Positions 22,709-34,830 of a stretch of 64,000 bases of DNA are shown here, piece after piece. Source of the stretch: Heterohyrax brucei (taxonomy: Eukaryota > Chordata > Mammalia > Hyracoidea > Procaviidae). Numbering within the stretch: the stretch's first letter is position 1; the number at the start of each line of letters is the position of its first letter. The notes under the pieces were generated by a model, which saw only the letters and a list, made by a program, of their open reading frames with translations, was not told the origin of the DNA and ran no database searches. The translations under genes were made by a program, and so were the position numbers. The stretch lies in NCBI GenBank assembly GCA_028571685.1, contig CM053166.1, forward strand, positions 60,412,111-60,476,110, given 5' to 3'.

Positions 22709-23545
22709 TTGGCTAGAAACTTAAAGAAAAATTCACCTGTGACTCCAGAAAGCCCCCAAAAGAAAGAATCAAAGAACTTTCTAGAAGAAGATGCCTTTCT
22801 GAAACTATCAGAGGTTGAGTACAAAAGGATTATATACAGAGCCCTCCTAGATAATATACCAAAGGCAGAAGAGCAAAATGAAAAATTAAGCAAGCTGTTC
22901 AAACTGATGGAACACCAGTATTCTGAAATCCAACAGATCAACAACAAAATCAAAGAAGTAGAAAGTTCAATTCAAAACCAAGAAAACAGAATTGAACAAA
23001 TAGAAAACAGACTTTATACCTTGGAAGACAGAGCTACTGACTCCAGCATCTATGAGGAGAAATCAGAGAACAGAAACAGGAAAAATGAAGAAGCATTAAT
23101 AAACCTGTGGTACTCTATCAAGAGGAACAATCTATAATTAATTGGAGTTCCTGAACAGGGAGGGACACCTGAAAACACAGAGAGTATTGTTGTTGATCTG
23201 CTGACAGAAAATTTCCCTGAAATTATAAAAGAAGAGAATGTAGATATTCAAGATGTGTATCAAATGCCACTCAATATAGATCCCAAAAGAAAGACTCCAA
23301 ATCATATTATAATCAAGCTTAACAAAATGAAACATAAGGAGAAACTCTTAAAGGCAGCAAAGCTAACATTCAGAGGGAAGCCCTGTAGGCTTTCGTCTGA
23401 CTTCTCAGCAGAAACGATGCTGGCATGGAGACAAAGGGATGACATATTCAAAGCCTTGAAGGAGAAAAACTTCCAGTGAAGAATTACATATCCTGCAAAA
23501 CTAACTTTCAAATATGAAAATCAAATTAAGACATTCACAGATAAA
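22709..23545 (+). pseudogene. L1 ORF1 (RNA-binding chaperone), broken by stop codons
   Basis: ORF1p is the trimeric RNA-binding protein that packages L1 RNA. Residues ~40-115 form a Glu/Lys/Gln-rich coiled coil (NKIKEVESSIQNQENRIEQI). A TAA at 23135-23137 (codon 143) cuts the frame just before the RRM-like domain, which continues in the same frame with IGVPEQGGT, DLLTENFPEI and KMKHKEKLLKAAK to a TGA at 23477-23479. The C-terminal RITYPAKLTFKYE block follows, again in the same frame, then TAG. Only stops, no frameshift, separate the pieces, so decay is modest. Confidence 0.85.
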
Positions 23546-24062
23546 TAGAACACAGTGACTTTGTAAAAATAAAACCAAAGCTATGAGAAATACTGAAAGA
23601 AGCTCTTGGCTTAGAAGAACAAAACCATTAACTGTATATTTTAGGAGGCAATACATGACAGATCATCCAGAAACCTACTGAGTTAGGGAAGACACCAAAC
23701 TCAAAGCTTTAATATTAAAAGAAGTGATCCAATGATTATTTCATGAAAACTATGATATCATCATATTAAAAAAGAGGGATGTACTACAATAGTTATAGTC
23801 CTTTCAGATGGAGGGGAAGTTAATACCACATGTAGAAGTTAAAATTGGGTATAAACACAGATTATTAACAGAGATCACAGGGGTAGCCACAAAGCACAAC
23901 AAAGATGTAACATATCAAATCTACAAATGTAATACAGGAGTCTCAACAAACACAAAACTCACACTGAAAAGGATGAAAAATCAACCCATAAAGAAGAGTG
24001 TTCCAGAACAGAATAGTAAGAGCAACAGAGAAAACATCAACACAAAAATGAACACATTGCAA

Positions 24063-27000
24063 TGACAACACTAAACACACACCTATCAATAATTATGTGG
24101 AATGTAAATGGACTGAATGCTCCAGTAAAGAGAAAATGAGTGATATCTTGGATCAAAAGACACTATCCGTCTATATGTTGCTTACAGGAAACTCACCTTA
24201 GAATTAAAGATATGAACAAACTGAAAATTAAACAATGGAAAAATACATAGACCAGCTAACAGTATACAAAAAAGAGCAGGTATGGCAATATTAGTATCAG
24301 ATAAAATATATTTTAATATAAAATGTACCATAATTGACAAGGATGGACAGTATTTATTGCTGAAACATTCAATACACAAGCAGGACTTAGCAATATTAAA
24401 TATTTATGCCCCCAATACTAGAGCATGTATATATATCAAAGAAACACTGACTTCATTCAAAACAGAGATAGATCACTCCACAATCATAGTGTGAGACGTC
24501 AACACTCCACTCTCAGTATTGGACAGATCTTTTAGAAAGAAGCTCAGTAAAGACACAGAAGATCTTATTGCCACAATTAATCAGCTAGATCTCCTGGACA
24601 TGTATAGAACTTTCTATCCATCAGCAGATAACTACAGCTTCTTCTCCAGTGCACATGGAACATTTTCCAGGATAAACCATGTGTTAGGACATAAGTTAAA
24701 GCAAATCTCAATAAAATCCATATCATTGAATTATTACAAAGCGTCTTCTCAGGCCATAAAGCCATAAAAGTCTAAATCAATAGCAGAAAAAATGTAGACA
24801 GAAAGTGGAACTCATGGAAACTGAACAACATCTTGCTCAAAAGCCACAGGTTATAGAAGAAAACAAGGATGAAATAAATTTATGGATTCTAATGAGAATG
24901 AAAACACTTCCTACTAGGACCTATGGGATACAACAAAAGCAGTGCTTGGGGGTCAGTTTATCTCTATAAATGCACACATCCGGAAAGAAGAAAGAGCCCA
25001 AACCAAATAATTAACCCTACAGCTTGAACAAATAGAAAGAGAACAACAGAGGAATCCCTCAGGCACCAGAAGAAAACAGATTATAAAGATTAGAGCAGAA
25101 CTAAATGAATTAGAGAACAGAAGAACAACTGAAAAAATTGAGAAGACCAAAAGCTGGTTTTTCGAAAAGATCAATAAAATTGGCAAAACATTGGCTAAAC
25201 TTACTACAGAAAAACAAAAAAGGAAACAAATAACCCACATAGTAAATGAGGTGGGAGATATCACAACAGCTCCCACAGAAATTAAAAATATCATAACAGA
25301 ATACTACAAAAGACTATATTCTGACAGATTTGAAAACCTAGAGGAAATGGACAAATTCCTAGATTCATATCACCTACCCAAATTATCACAACGTGAAGCA
25401 GAACAACTTAATAAACCCATCACAAAGGAAGAGATTGAAAAAGTGATCAAAAAACTACCAACCAAAAACGTCCTGGCCAGATGGCTTCACCACAGAATTC
25501 TACCAAGCTTTTAGACAAGAATTAACTCTAATACTACTGAGACTATTTCACAGTATAGAAAGGGATGTAATACTCCCATATTCATTCTACAAAGCCAGCA
25601 TAACCCTGACACCAAAGCCAGGGAAAGACCCAACAAAAAAGGAGTACTGCAAACGAATATCACTAATGAACCTAGATGCAAAAATCTTCAACAAAATCCT
25701 TGTCAATGGACTTGAACAACGTAGCAAAAAAAAATAATTCATCACAATCAAGTTGGATTCATACCAAGGACACAAGACTGGTTAAACATCAGAAAAACAA
25801 TTAATGTGATCAACCACATAAATAACACAAAGAACAAGAATCACCTGATTTTGTCAATCGATGCCAAAAAGTCATTTTATGAAGTCCAACACCCATTGGT
25901 GCTAAGAGCTCTCAGCATAATAGGAATAGATGGCAAATTCCTCAATGCAATAAGGGCCATTTACACAAAGCCAACTGCCTACATTACCCTTAATGAAGAG
26001 AGACTGAAACAATTCCCCTTGAGAACAGGAAATAAACAAGGACACCCATTCGCACCTCTCTTATTCAACATTGTACTAGAAGTTCTAGCCAGAGCAGTTA
26101 GACAAGACCAAGAAATAAAGGACATCTGCATTGGCAAGGAAGAAGTAAATATCTCCCTATAAGCAGATGATATGTTTGTATACACAGAAAATCCTAAAGA
26201 ATTCATAAGTCAACTACTGAAACTGATAGAAGAGTTCAGCTTCAGCAAAGTCTCAGGATACAAGATAAACATAAGTGAATCAGTAGGATTCCTTTATGCC
26301 AACAATGAGATCATTAAAGAAGAAATCACCAAATCAATACTATTTACTATAGCCCCCAAGAAGATAAAATACCTAGGAATAAACCTAACTAGAGAAATAA
26401 TAGACCTTTACAAAGAGAACTACAAGATCTTACTACAAGAAACTAATAGAGACCTACATAAATGGAGAAATCTACCCTGCTCATGAATAGGAAGACTTAA
26501 CATTGTGAAAATGTCTGTTTTACCCAAAGCAATCTACTTATATAATGCAATCTCAATACAAGTTCCAGTGACACTTTTTAATGAGCTGGAGAAACAAATC
26601 ACCAACTTTGTTTGGAAATGGCAGAAGCCCCTGATAAGTAAGGCACTACCGAAGAAAAACACACTGGGAAGCTTCTCCCTACCCGACCTTTGAACCTATT
26701 ACACTGCCGCAGTTGTCAAAATAGCTTGGTACCGATATCAAAAGAGACAGATAGACCAATGGAACAGAACTGAGACCCCAGAGATGTCACCATCCTCCTA
26801 TGAGCAGCTGATATTTGACAAAGGCCCTAAGACTTTAAGCTGGAGTAAAAACAATCTGTTTAACAAATGGTGCTGGCAAAATTGGATATCCATCTGAAAA
26901 AAATTGAAACAAGACTCATAGCTCACACCTTATAGAAAAACTAACCCAAACTGGATATCAAATCTAAAACGATAAAGCTCATCCAAGAAGAAATAGGATC

Positions 27001-27850
27001 AACAATGGAAGTTTTAATATACAATGTAGACATTTCAAAATCTGACACAAAGCATAAGCAACAGAAGAGAAAATAGATAAATGCCAACTACTAAGAATCA
27101 AACACTTTTGCTCACCTAAAGACTTTATCAAAAGAATTAAAAGACTACTTACAGAATGGGAAAAAATATTTGGCAACTATATGTCACACCAATGTCTGAT
27201 CACCATAATCTATAAGGTACTACAAAATATCAATAAGAAAAGGATTGATAACCCAGTTAAGTGATGGGCAAAGGAGACGGGCAGACACTTCTCTAAAGAG
27301 TATATCCTGTTAGCCAAAAAAAAAAAATGCTCACAATCATTAGCTGTTAAAAAAATTCAGATCAAAACTACAGTGAGATATCATCTCACCCCAACAAGGT
27401 TGGCCATGATCCAAAAAGCATAAAACAACAAACACCTGAGAGGCTGTGGAGAAACTGGAGCTCTCCTACACTGTTGGTGGGATTGCAAAATGGTACAAAC
27501 TTTTTGGATAGAAATGTGGCACTTCCTTAAAAAGCTGGAAATAGATATACCACTTGACCTAGTAATTCTACTGCTTGGAATATATCCTACAGAATCAAGG
27601 GCATTCACACCAACTGATACACGCACAGAAATGTTGATTGCAGCACAGTTCACAATAGCAAAAAGATGGAATCAACCCAGATGCCCTACAGCAGATGAAT
27701 GGATAAACTATGGTCTATGACCTTAATGGAACACTATGCAATGATATAAAAACAATGATGATTTTAGGAAGCATGTCATAACCTGGTTTCAATTGGAAGA
27801 CATTATGTTGAGTTGAATCAGTCAGCGGCAAAAGGACAAATGTTGTATGA
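24063..27850 (+). pseudogene. L1 ORF2 (endonuclease-reverse transcriptase), broken
   Basis: The endonuclease starts at 24063 with NTHLSIIMWNVNGLNAP. ILNIYAPNT is present, and the catalytic DxN block reads stop-DVNTPLS at about 24493. The later Ile-Asp-His of the EN active site reads RINHVLGHK, so Asp is Asn. RT blocks are [13 protein letters not shown], then [32 protein letters not shown] and NISL-stop-ADDM at about 26150-26172. A TAA replaces the aromatic residue directly before the Ala-Asp-Asp of motif C. The C-terminal LLGIYPTESRAFTP block lies near 27570. Many stops and frameshifts: dead. Confidence 0.85.
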
Positions 27851-28854
27851 GACCCCTATAAGAACTTAAAAATAGACTCATGTATAGAAGAAAAGGCTCG
27901 TTGACAGCTGCAAGGGTGGAGTGGGAGGGAGGGAGAAGGTTGGTTATACATTAGATAGTTGATAGAAATTTGGTTGGGTGAAATCAGTGACAGCACACAT
28001 TAGAAAGAAGATCACCTTAACTGGACTTCAACATAACATGAATACTCCTCCAATCTTAACCAAGTATTTCAAGGATAGAGTAGCAGGGGCGAGGGTCCAG
28101 GGACAATGCTCTCAGGGCACATCGAGGCCAATTGGCACAACTACCATATTACTAAGAGAGTCTTCTACACCCCATATTGGTGAGTGGCGTCTGGGTGTCT
28201 TAAAAGCTAGCAAGCTGCCATCTGAGGCACACCAAATGTCCCAACTCAGCAGGAACTGATGATCACCAAGGACCAAAATGACACGGGGGAAAGAGAACCG
28301 AGAAGACAAAGAGACCCACATAAGTGGGTCACTGCATCAACATGTGACTGGAGGAACCAGATGATACCACCGGTGATAGCTGTGATGGGGCTCATAAAGT
28401 TGAGTCTCACTGGCAACACAAGAATAAAAATTGGTTCATGCTGAGAACTCCACTAAAAGACTGCAATTGATGGTCCAGGAGCCTCAGGGTTCCCCTGAGA
28501 GCATGGCCCCTGGTCCCGATGCTGCCCCTGTCCATAAATCATTACTGAAGTCAGCTCTTTGGACAGTAATGACTGGACTCGCGACACAGAGTGACTGCAT
28601 TGTGTGTGCCTTTTATGGTTTTATGCATCTATAGGTTGTCATCCTGCTGGCCTGTTACTGGAGGCAGGGGAGAGAGTGGAGAGGAGGAAACAGGAGATTG
28701 GAGGATATGACATGTATAGTACAGACAGAAAGAGTGTGCTGTCACTGGGCAGGGATAGCAGTGGGAGCTGCACATAGGCAAGCATGCAAATTTATATTGG
28801 CTTGTACACTTTCCTCAAGCACAACAGAAAAAAAAAAGGAATATAAAATGAACA

Positions 28855-29523
28855 CTGTTTTTATTTTTTTCTTAACTGAGTTTCCCCATGAAAAGAAAGG
28901 AATGAAAGACAATAAGTTATATTTTCTACCTCTTTGTAATATATGGAATCTTCATAATCTTTAGCTGCTGCCATTTAAAATACATGTATAATTTAATATA
29001 AATTCAGGAAGGACATTATCAGTTTGAGAAATTTCCCATTTGGTAAAACCCATACCAGAAACTCATAGATTTTGTAGGGATCTAAGAGCTCACTAGAAGC
29101 AGCATCAGAAATACCTAGCAGGAGGCATTAAATGAGGTAGCCTGTGGTTCTCAGCAGTCAACCTCCACTGGCCGCCATTAGCATGACTCCTGCATTGCAC
29201 TGGTGGTTAGTACAAATGCGGACAAAAGCTGCCATCCTTTCTCCCACACATATGGGGTCTCCCAGTTGCAAAATTTTCGGCTGTTGGTCAGTTTCCAAGT
29301 AGTACACACTACCAATGAGAAGGGCCCAAGTTAACCTTTGTGTTTCCTTTTCACTGACTTTTAAGATTCTGAATTTGGAAAGTTTAAGTCAGAAAAGTGT
29401 CTAGCTTGGTCTTTTGCTTGCTACTAAAATTCTAACCATTTTTACATTTAATGGTAATTCGTAAATTGTGCAAGTCTGAAGAGCAGAAAAATAACAAATT
29501 TGAAGGCTCTATAAATAACATAA
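28855..29523. other. No gene recognised
   Basis: About 670 bp of unique sequence without a convincing frame or known repeat. Confidence 0.5.
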
Positions 29524-29735
29524 GGAGTCCTGGTGGCCCAGGGTTCAATTAAGCACTCTGGTGTTGACCAAAATGTCAGTAGTTCAAACCCACCAGCTAC
29601 TCTGCAGGAGAGAGATATAGTAGTCTGCTTCTGCAAGGCTTACAGACTAAGAAACCTTATAGGACAGTTCCACTCTGTCCTAAAAGATAGCTGTGAGTTA
29701 GAATTGACTCAACAACACAAGTGTTTGGTGTAAGT
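29524..29735 (+). mobile_element. AfroSINE, alternative body
   Basis: GGAGTCCTGGTGGCCCAGGG head, CCACCAGCTACTCTGCAGGA and CTGCTTCTGCAAGGCTTACA body, GAGTTAGAATTGACTCAACA tail. Confidence 0.85.
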
Positions 29736-29739
29736 TAGC

Positions 29740-30495
29740 ATCTCCCTAATACCTTGGGAAGGACATTTTCCTGATCTAACAACACTGAGATGACATGAAA
29801 AATCACTTCACCATAAGACATGCAATGTTTGTCAGTAAAACCAATTCAGAGTAATGTAATAGACAAATATCCTACTGTGATTTTGTAGTCATTAATCAAA
29901 CAGATTGCTGAAAAATACAAGAGCTATGGGATCATTAGTAATATTTTGGTTTTAATAAAAGTTAGCTATAAAAATTTTCATCTAAAATTACAAGCAGAAT
30001 TCAAAAACCACAGAGGACTAAAATAAAAACACAAAATGATGATCATGAACTCTATCAACAATTTGAATAACAACTTACAATTATATGATAACTTACATTT
30101 GAAATAACATTTCAGATGTTTTCTCAATAATTATTTGAAGGAGGTGAATGTGTACCATTATTTTCATTTTCCAGATGAAAATGCTGAGACTCAGAGAGAT
30201 TATGTAACATCACACCTTTTAAGTTATAATTCAGTTTTCCTTTCCTCAGGTAGGCATCTTTTCTTCTCTCTCTGTAGGCCATTGATGTAAATATTGGTTA
30301 CATACAGAGGCTGTTGGAAGCCATCTGGAGTTGTCTCATGAGCTCAGATATTCACCTATTCATTTTTGTGTATGTGTGCAAGCCTGCTGTTAATGTTGTA
30401 CAAATCTGTTACATTAGTGGCTCCAAATGAACCACATTACTTGGGATTCATGCCTTAAGTATTCTCTCCTGTTATATCTAGGATGGACCTGTGCA
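29740..30495. other. Mostly unique DNA with a MIR-like patch
   Basis: ATTATTTTCATTTTCCAGAT and GAGACTCAGAGAGATTATGT near 30150-30215 recall the core of a MIR. The rest is not recognised. No gene. Confidence 0.45.
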
Positions 30496-30656
30496 TGTTT
30501 TATCTGTCTATCTACCTACCTACCTACCTATGTATCTATCAACTATCCATCCATCTATCTATCTTTCTCTGTCTATCTGCCTGTCTATCCATCCATCCAT
30601 TTGCCCACTGACTACCTACCCATCCATCCATCCATTTAATTATCTATTTTTCTGTG
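30496..30656. repeat. Tetranucleotide repeat (CTAT/CCTA/CCAT)
   Basis: Runs of CTAC, CTAT, CATC and TGTC units over 160 bp with interruptions. On the plus strand it creates a meaningless Tyr/Pro/Ser-rich frame. Confidence 0.9.
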
Positions 30657-30734
30657 TTTCTTTGAACTAACAGAATGCAACAGAATTGATGATGTGCCAC
30701 TTACGACCCTATATCTTAAAGACTGTCATCTTCT

Positions 30735-31118
30735 ACTTTGTGCCCCTGGGAGCCTGGGGATGTCACAAAAGAAGTCTGACTACTCCGCTGGAGAGGCTAC
30801 CCTTGTGGAGACATCACATGGAGAGGCCACTTGTAAAGGGCGAGGCTATGTGACTACATGAAGAAAGAATGAGGGGAAAGAGTCAGAAACAGAGACAGAG
30901 ACAGACAAGCCCAGACACCCTGGCATCCTGGCTGAGCTAAGCCCCCAGCCAGCCTCTGGTGAATTCAGCTGTACCAGTAACCACTTTTAGAACCAACAGA
31001 ATAACCCCTGGCTGAGTAATGCCTAGAGTACATAATCATGAGAAAATAAAATGAATGTTGTTTTAAGCTACTAAGTTTTGTGTTGGTTTGCTGTATGGCA
31101 ATAAATAACTGAAATAAA
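30735..31118 (+). mobile_element. MLT-like LTR 3' part
   Basis: GGAGAGGCCACTTGTAAAGG, then CAGACACCCTGGCATCCTGG, and TTGTTTTAAGCTACTAAGTT with TGGCAATAAATAACTGAAA at the 3' end. These resemble mammal-wide MaLR/MLT LTRs. Confidence 0.6.
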
Positions 31119-31119
31119 T

Positions 31120-31795
31120 GTCAAAGTAGTGGGCTTCAAGCTTCAGTACTCTTTCCAAGTGCACAAGTATTGAATGAGTATGAATGACATTTACAGCAAT
31201 GAATGACGTTGCTATAAATTTTGCATTGGATGTTTTTTATCATTGCAGGTTGGGGGGACAGGCAGGGGAACAGGGGTGAGAAGCCTGCAATAAAAAATAA
31301 AAAATCACTAAATTGACTTATTTTTTTATTGGCAAAACAATGCTGCTAACTGTTTGAACCAAAGGCCTTGATATGAAATGACACTCCATAAACTTGTAAT
31401 TTCATTTATCAGCCATGAATACTTTTCTGTCCTATGAAGACTGCTGTGTATGCAGGCAGTTTTAGTTCTGGTAATGTCATCTGGGAAAAGACAGCAACAG
31501 TTTGACCATGAAACCACAGGTTTTGAAATTAGCAAATTTTCATCACGGTGTTCATTAGAGGAATCAATAAGACTTTTACAGGACTGAGAAAAATTGTCCA
31601 AAAATGAGAAGATAAAGTGATGAGAAGAATGAGACTTTAGGAGTTCAGGGATGCATACGAAAGAGGTAAAAAACACTGAATATCCTTTCATGCACTTCTA
31701 AATAGGTGAAATTCAGTCACATCAATCTAGGTGGCTGCTGTACCTCTAGGTCATTTGCAACTGTTGAGTACTGGTAACACACCCTTTTGGGTGAT
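31120..31795. other. No gene recognised
   Basis: Contains a 121-codon minus-strand frame (31326-31691) with no recognisable motif, treated as chance. Otherwise unique AT-rich DNA. Confidence 0.5.
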
Positions 31796-31799
31796 TTAA

Positions 31800-31965
31800 A
31801 AAAAAAGCAACCCATTGCTGTTGAGTCAATTCCAACTCATAGCAACCCTATAGGACAGAATAGAAATGCCCCGTGGGAGCTTCCAAGAGTGCCTTACTTT
31901 GAACTGCTGACCCTTTGATTAGCAGCTGTAGCACTTAACCGCTGCTTGATTTCCTTTCTCTTTAG
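31800..31965 (-). mobile_element. AfroSINE, antisense
   Basis: CCCATTGCTGTTGAGTCAAT, CATAGCAACCCTATAGGACA, GAACTGCTGACCCTTTGATT. Confidence 0.85.
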
Positions 31966-32061
31966 ATTAAGAGCACATCAGACATTGAGAGACTTCCCTT
32001 AATTGTGTGATTTCAGAGACAGTTACTCTAACAGGGTTATTAACTTACCATATATTTAATC

Positions 32062-32228
32062 CTTGGAAACATTGGTGGCATAGTGGTTAAGTGTTATGGC
32101 TACTAACCCAAAGGCCAGCAGTTCAAATACACCAGGTGTTCCTTCAAAACTCTATGGGGCAGTTCTACCCTGTCTTATAGGGTTCTTATGAGTTGAAATC
32201 GACTCGATGGCAGTGGGTTGTTTTGGTT
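32062..32228 (+). mobile_element. AfroSINE
   Basis: TGGTGGCATAGTGGTTAAGT, CCAAAGGCCAGCAGTTCAAA, GGCAGTGGGTTGTTTTGG tail. Confidence 0.9.
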
Positions 32229-32338
32229 GTATATCTAAGACTTAATACAAAAAAATAATCACAGTTTACATAATGAAAGCACGTGATTTAGGGGATGGAA
32301 GAAAGGTTTGAACTTGTATATCTTAAGAACTGAGAGGT

Positions 32339-32788
32339 CACTGGCAACACAAGAATAAAAAGGGGTGCACCCTGAGATCCCCACTAAAAGACCTCAATTG
32401 ATGGTCTGGCGGTTTCGGGGTTCCCCTGGGAGCATGGCCCCTCGCCCTGATGCTGCCCTTGACCATAAATCATAACGAAGGTCCACTCTTCGGACAGGAA
32501 TGGATTGGACTTGGCAATGCAGAGTGACCGTATATTGGATGCACTTTATGGTTCTATACATCTATAGGATGTCATCCTGCTGACCTCTGGCTGGAGGAAG
32601 GAGAGTGGGTGGAGAGGAGGGGAAAAAGAGACTGTTGGGAGAATGAGACACGTATGGAGCAGAGAGGAATAGTGTGCTGTCACTGAGCAGGGAGAGCAGT
32701 GGAAGCTGCATATAGGTGGGCATGTAAACTTATACGGGAATGTACATTTTCACTCAGTTACATTAAATAAAAAATTAATTTTTAAAAA
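32339..32788 (+). mobile_element. L1 3' UTR insertion with perfect 14-bp TSD
   Basis: Only the last ~450 bp of an L1 3' UTR, from CACTGGCAACACAAGAATAA to the A-rich tail. It lies between exact copies of AAGAACTGAGAGGT (32325-32338 and 32789-32802). The cut site TCTT/AAGA fits L1 endonuclease preference. Confidence 0.92.
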
Positions 32789-32879
32789 AAGAACTGAGAG
32801 GTATTTCAGCTTCCTTCTCATCCTCAATGACTTGACTAAATTTTTCTCTAGGCAGCTGGTGTTGGTTAAGAAATATAAA

Positions 32880-34105
32880 GGTGTTGCACAAATGTTTATT
32901 GCAGCACAGTCCACAACAGCAAAAAGATGGAATCAACCCAGATGCCCATCAACAGATGAGTGGTTAAACAAATTGTGGTACATATACTCAAAGGAAGACT
33001 ATGCAATGATGAAGAACAATGATGATTTTAGGAAGCATCTCATAACCTGGTTTCACTTGGAAGACATTATGCTGAGTGAAATCAGCAGTCAGCAGCAAAA
33101 GGACTAATACTGTACGAGGCCCCTACCATAAGGACTTAAAAATAGACTTATGTACATAACAGAAGACTCTTTGATGGCTACAAAGGTAGTGAGGGAGGGA
33201 GAAGGTCGGTCACAGATTAGATGATAGAAATTTGGTTAGGTAAAAGCAGTGACAGCACACAGTAGAAAGGAGACCAACTTAAATGGACTTTGCCATAAAC
33301 TGAAAACTCTTCTAATCTCAATCCAATATTGAAAGGATACAGTAGCAGGGGTGGGGTCTAGGGACCATACTCTCAGGGGACATCAAGACCAGTTGGCATA
33401 ACTATCCTATTGCTAAGAGAGTCTTCTGCGCCCCATATTGGTGAGTGGTGTCTGGGGTCTTAAAAGCTAGCAAGCTGCCATCTGAGGTACATCAAATGGT
33501 CCCAACTCATCCGAAACAGATGATCACTGAGAACAACAAACACATGAGTTGAAAATAGCTCGAGACAGAAGGACCCATGTGAATGGGAGACTGTATCAAC
33601 ATGTGACCAGAAGAATCAGATGGCACCTGGCCACCACCAAAGACAGCTGTGATGGGGTACACAATGTTGAGTCTCTGTGGCAACACAAGAAAAAGAGGGG
33701 TACAGCTCAAGAACTCTACTAAAAGACCACAATTGATGGTCTAACAGCCCAGGGGATACCCTGGGAGCATGGCCCCTAGACCTGCTGCTGCTTCTGTCCA
33801 AAAAACTGAGGCCAACTCTTTGGGCAAAAATGGACATGACTCAGGGATACAATGTGACTGTATGGTGTCTGTACTTTATGGTTCTATGCATTTATAGGAT
33901 GCTGTCCTACTGGTCTCTTCTTAGAAGGGAAAGCAAAGGGTAGAGAGGAAGGGACAGGAGATTGTTAAGGGGATAGAACAAGCATAGAATGTGAAGTAGG
34001 AGTGTGTTGTCACCAGGCAAGGAGAGCAGAAGAAGCTACAGATAGGCAGGCATGCAAAAGTAATTTGGATTGTATACTTTCACTTAATCACAATAAAAGA
34101 AAAAA
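32880..34105 (+). mobile_element. L1 ORF2 C-terminus plus 3' UTR, 5'-truncated
   Basis: Starts in the last part of ORF2 (FIAAQSTTAKRWNQPRCPST frame, 32883-33107, ending SSQQQKD) and runs through the full 3' UTR to CACAATAAAAG and an A-run near 34095. No convincing target duplication found. Confidence 0.88.
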
Positions 34106-34239
34106 AAAATAAATTATTGGGGTATCAAGCAGAGCATAACATATAGTGCCTGCCTTCAATGAGTTTAGAGTTTAGTTTGGGAAATGGTAATGTGGGAAGC
34201 TCTTAGCCATTCCAGAGTCAGAAAGCCACAGAGGCACTG

Positions 34240-34740
34240 TCTTCGTTCCTAGTGCTGCTGTAACAAAGAACCACAAACTGGGTAGCTTATAAGAACAGAA
34301 ATGTATTGTCTCACAGTTCTGGAGGCTAGGAGTCCAAAATCAGAATACTTGTTGTGTTAATTCGTTCTGAGGGCTCTGAAGGAGAATCCGTTTTGTGTCT
34401 CTCTCCTGGTTTCTGGTGAGGGTTGGCAATCTTGACGTTCTTTCATTTATATGTAGCTGTCTCCTACAATCTCTGTCTCTGTCTTCATATGGCCACCTTT
34501 CTTCCATATCTCTTCTGTTTCATAAGCACACCACTTATGTTGGATTAGGACTTATCCTACTCCAACACAACCTCATATTAATTTAAGTAATGGCATTTTC
34601 AACAACTCTATTTCCAAAAAAGATCATGTTCACAAGTACTAGGGATTAAGACTTCACCATATCTTTTGGGTCGCCATGAGTCGGATCCGACTCGACGGCA
34701 CTTGGCATATCTTTTGGAGGGGGGGAATGTAACAAGAGCC
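34240..34740 (-). mobile_element. MaLR/MLT-like LTR, antisense
   Basis: GTTCCTAGTGCTGCTGTAAC, CTCACAGTTCTGGAGGCTAG, and AAGACTTCACCATATCTTTT at the right are the reverse of a mammal-wide MaLR-type LTR. A 38-bp SINE-tail insertion sits near its right end. Confidence 0.75.
34668..34705 (+). mobile_element. Micro-insertion of a SINE 3' tail (38 bp) with TSD
   Basis: GGGTCGCCATGAGTCGGATC to CGACGGCACTTGG, flanked by CATATCTTTTGG at 34658-34669 and 34706-34717. The flanks can be read as a 10-12 bp duplication depending on how the G residues are assigned. The core GAGTCGGATCCGACTC is a perfect 16-bp palindrome. Confidence 0.85.
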
Positions 34741-34830
34741 AATGATGAAATCAACTTCTATTTCATTTGGAAAAAAAAAAAGGGGGACTCAAATTAAATA
34801 TACAAATTGGTTTCTTCTCACTTTTTTTTA

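Larger units (their letters stand above)
21664..28838 (+). mobile_element. Full-length L1 LINE (copy C), inactive
   Basis: A complete 7.2-kb L1. It starts GGGGGTGGAGTCAAGATGGC, has a ~1-kb 5' UTR, ORF1 from 22709, ORF2 from 24063 and a ~1-kb 3' UTR with the AGTAGCAGGGG block near 28079. The A-rich tail ends near 28838. The flanks TATAACATG (21656-21664) and TATAAAATG (28842-28850) are a plausible TSD with one mismatch. It is the reference for the other L1 pieces in this window. Confidence 0.9.

Noticed and set aside
22684..22953. 89-codon minus-strand frame opposite L1 ORF1, and the antisense frames in ORF2
   Set aside because: Shadows of the L1 coding strand.
30427..30639. Tyr/Pro/Ser-rich repeat protein
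   Set aside because: It is a tetranucleotide microsatellite read as codons.
31326..31691. 121-codon minus-strand frame ending next to an AATAAA
   Set aside because: No motif or family resemblance, no splice or promoter context, and a few frames of this length are expected by chance in 64 kb of AT-rich six-frame sequence.
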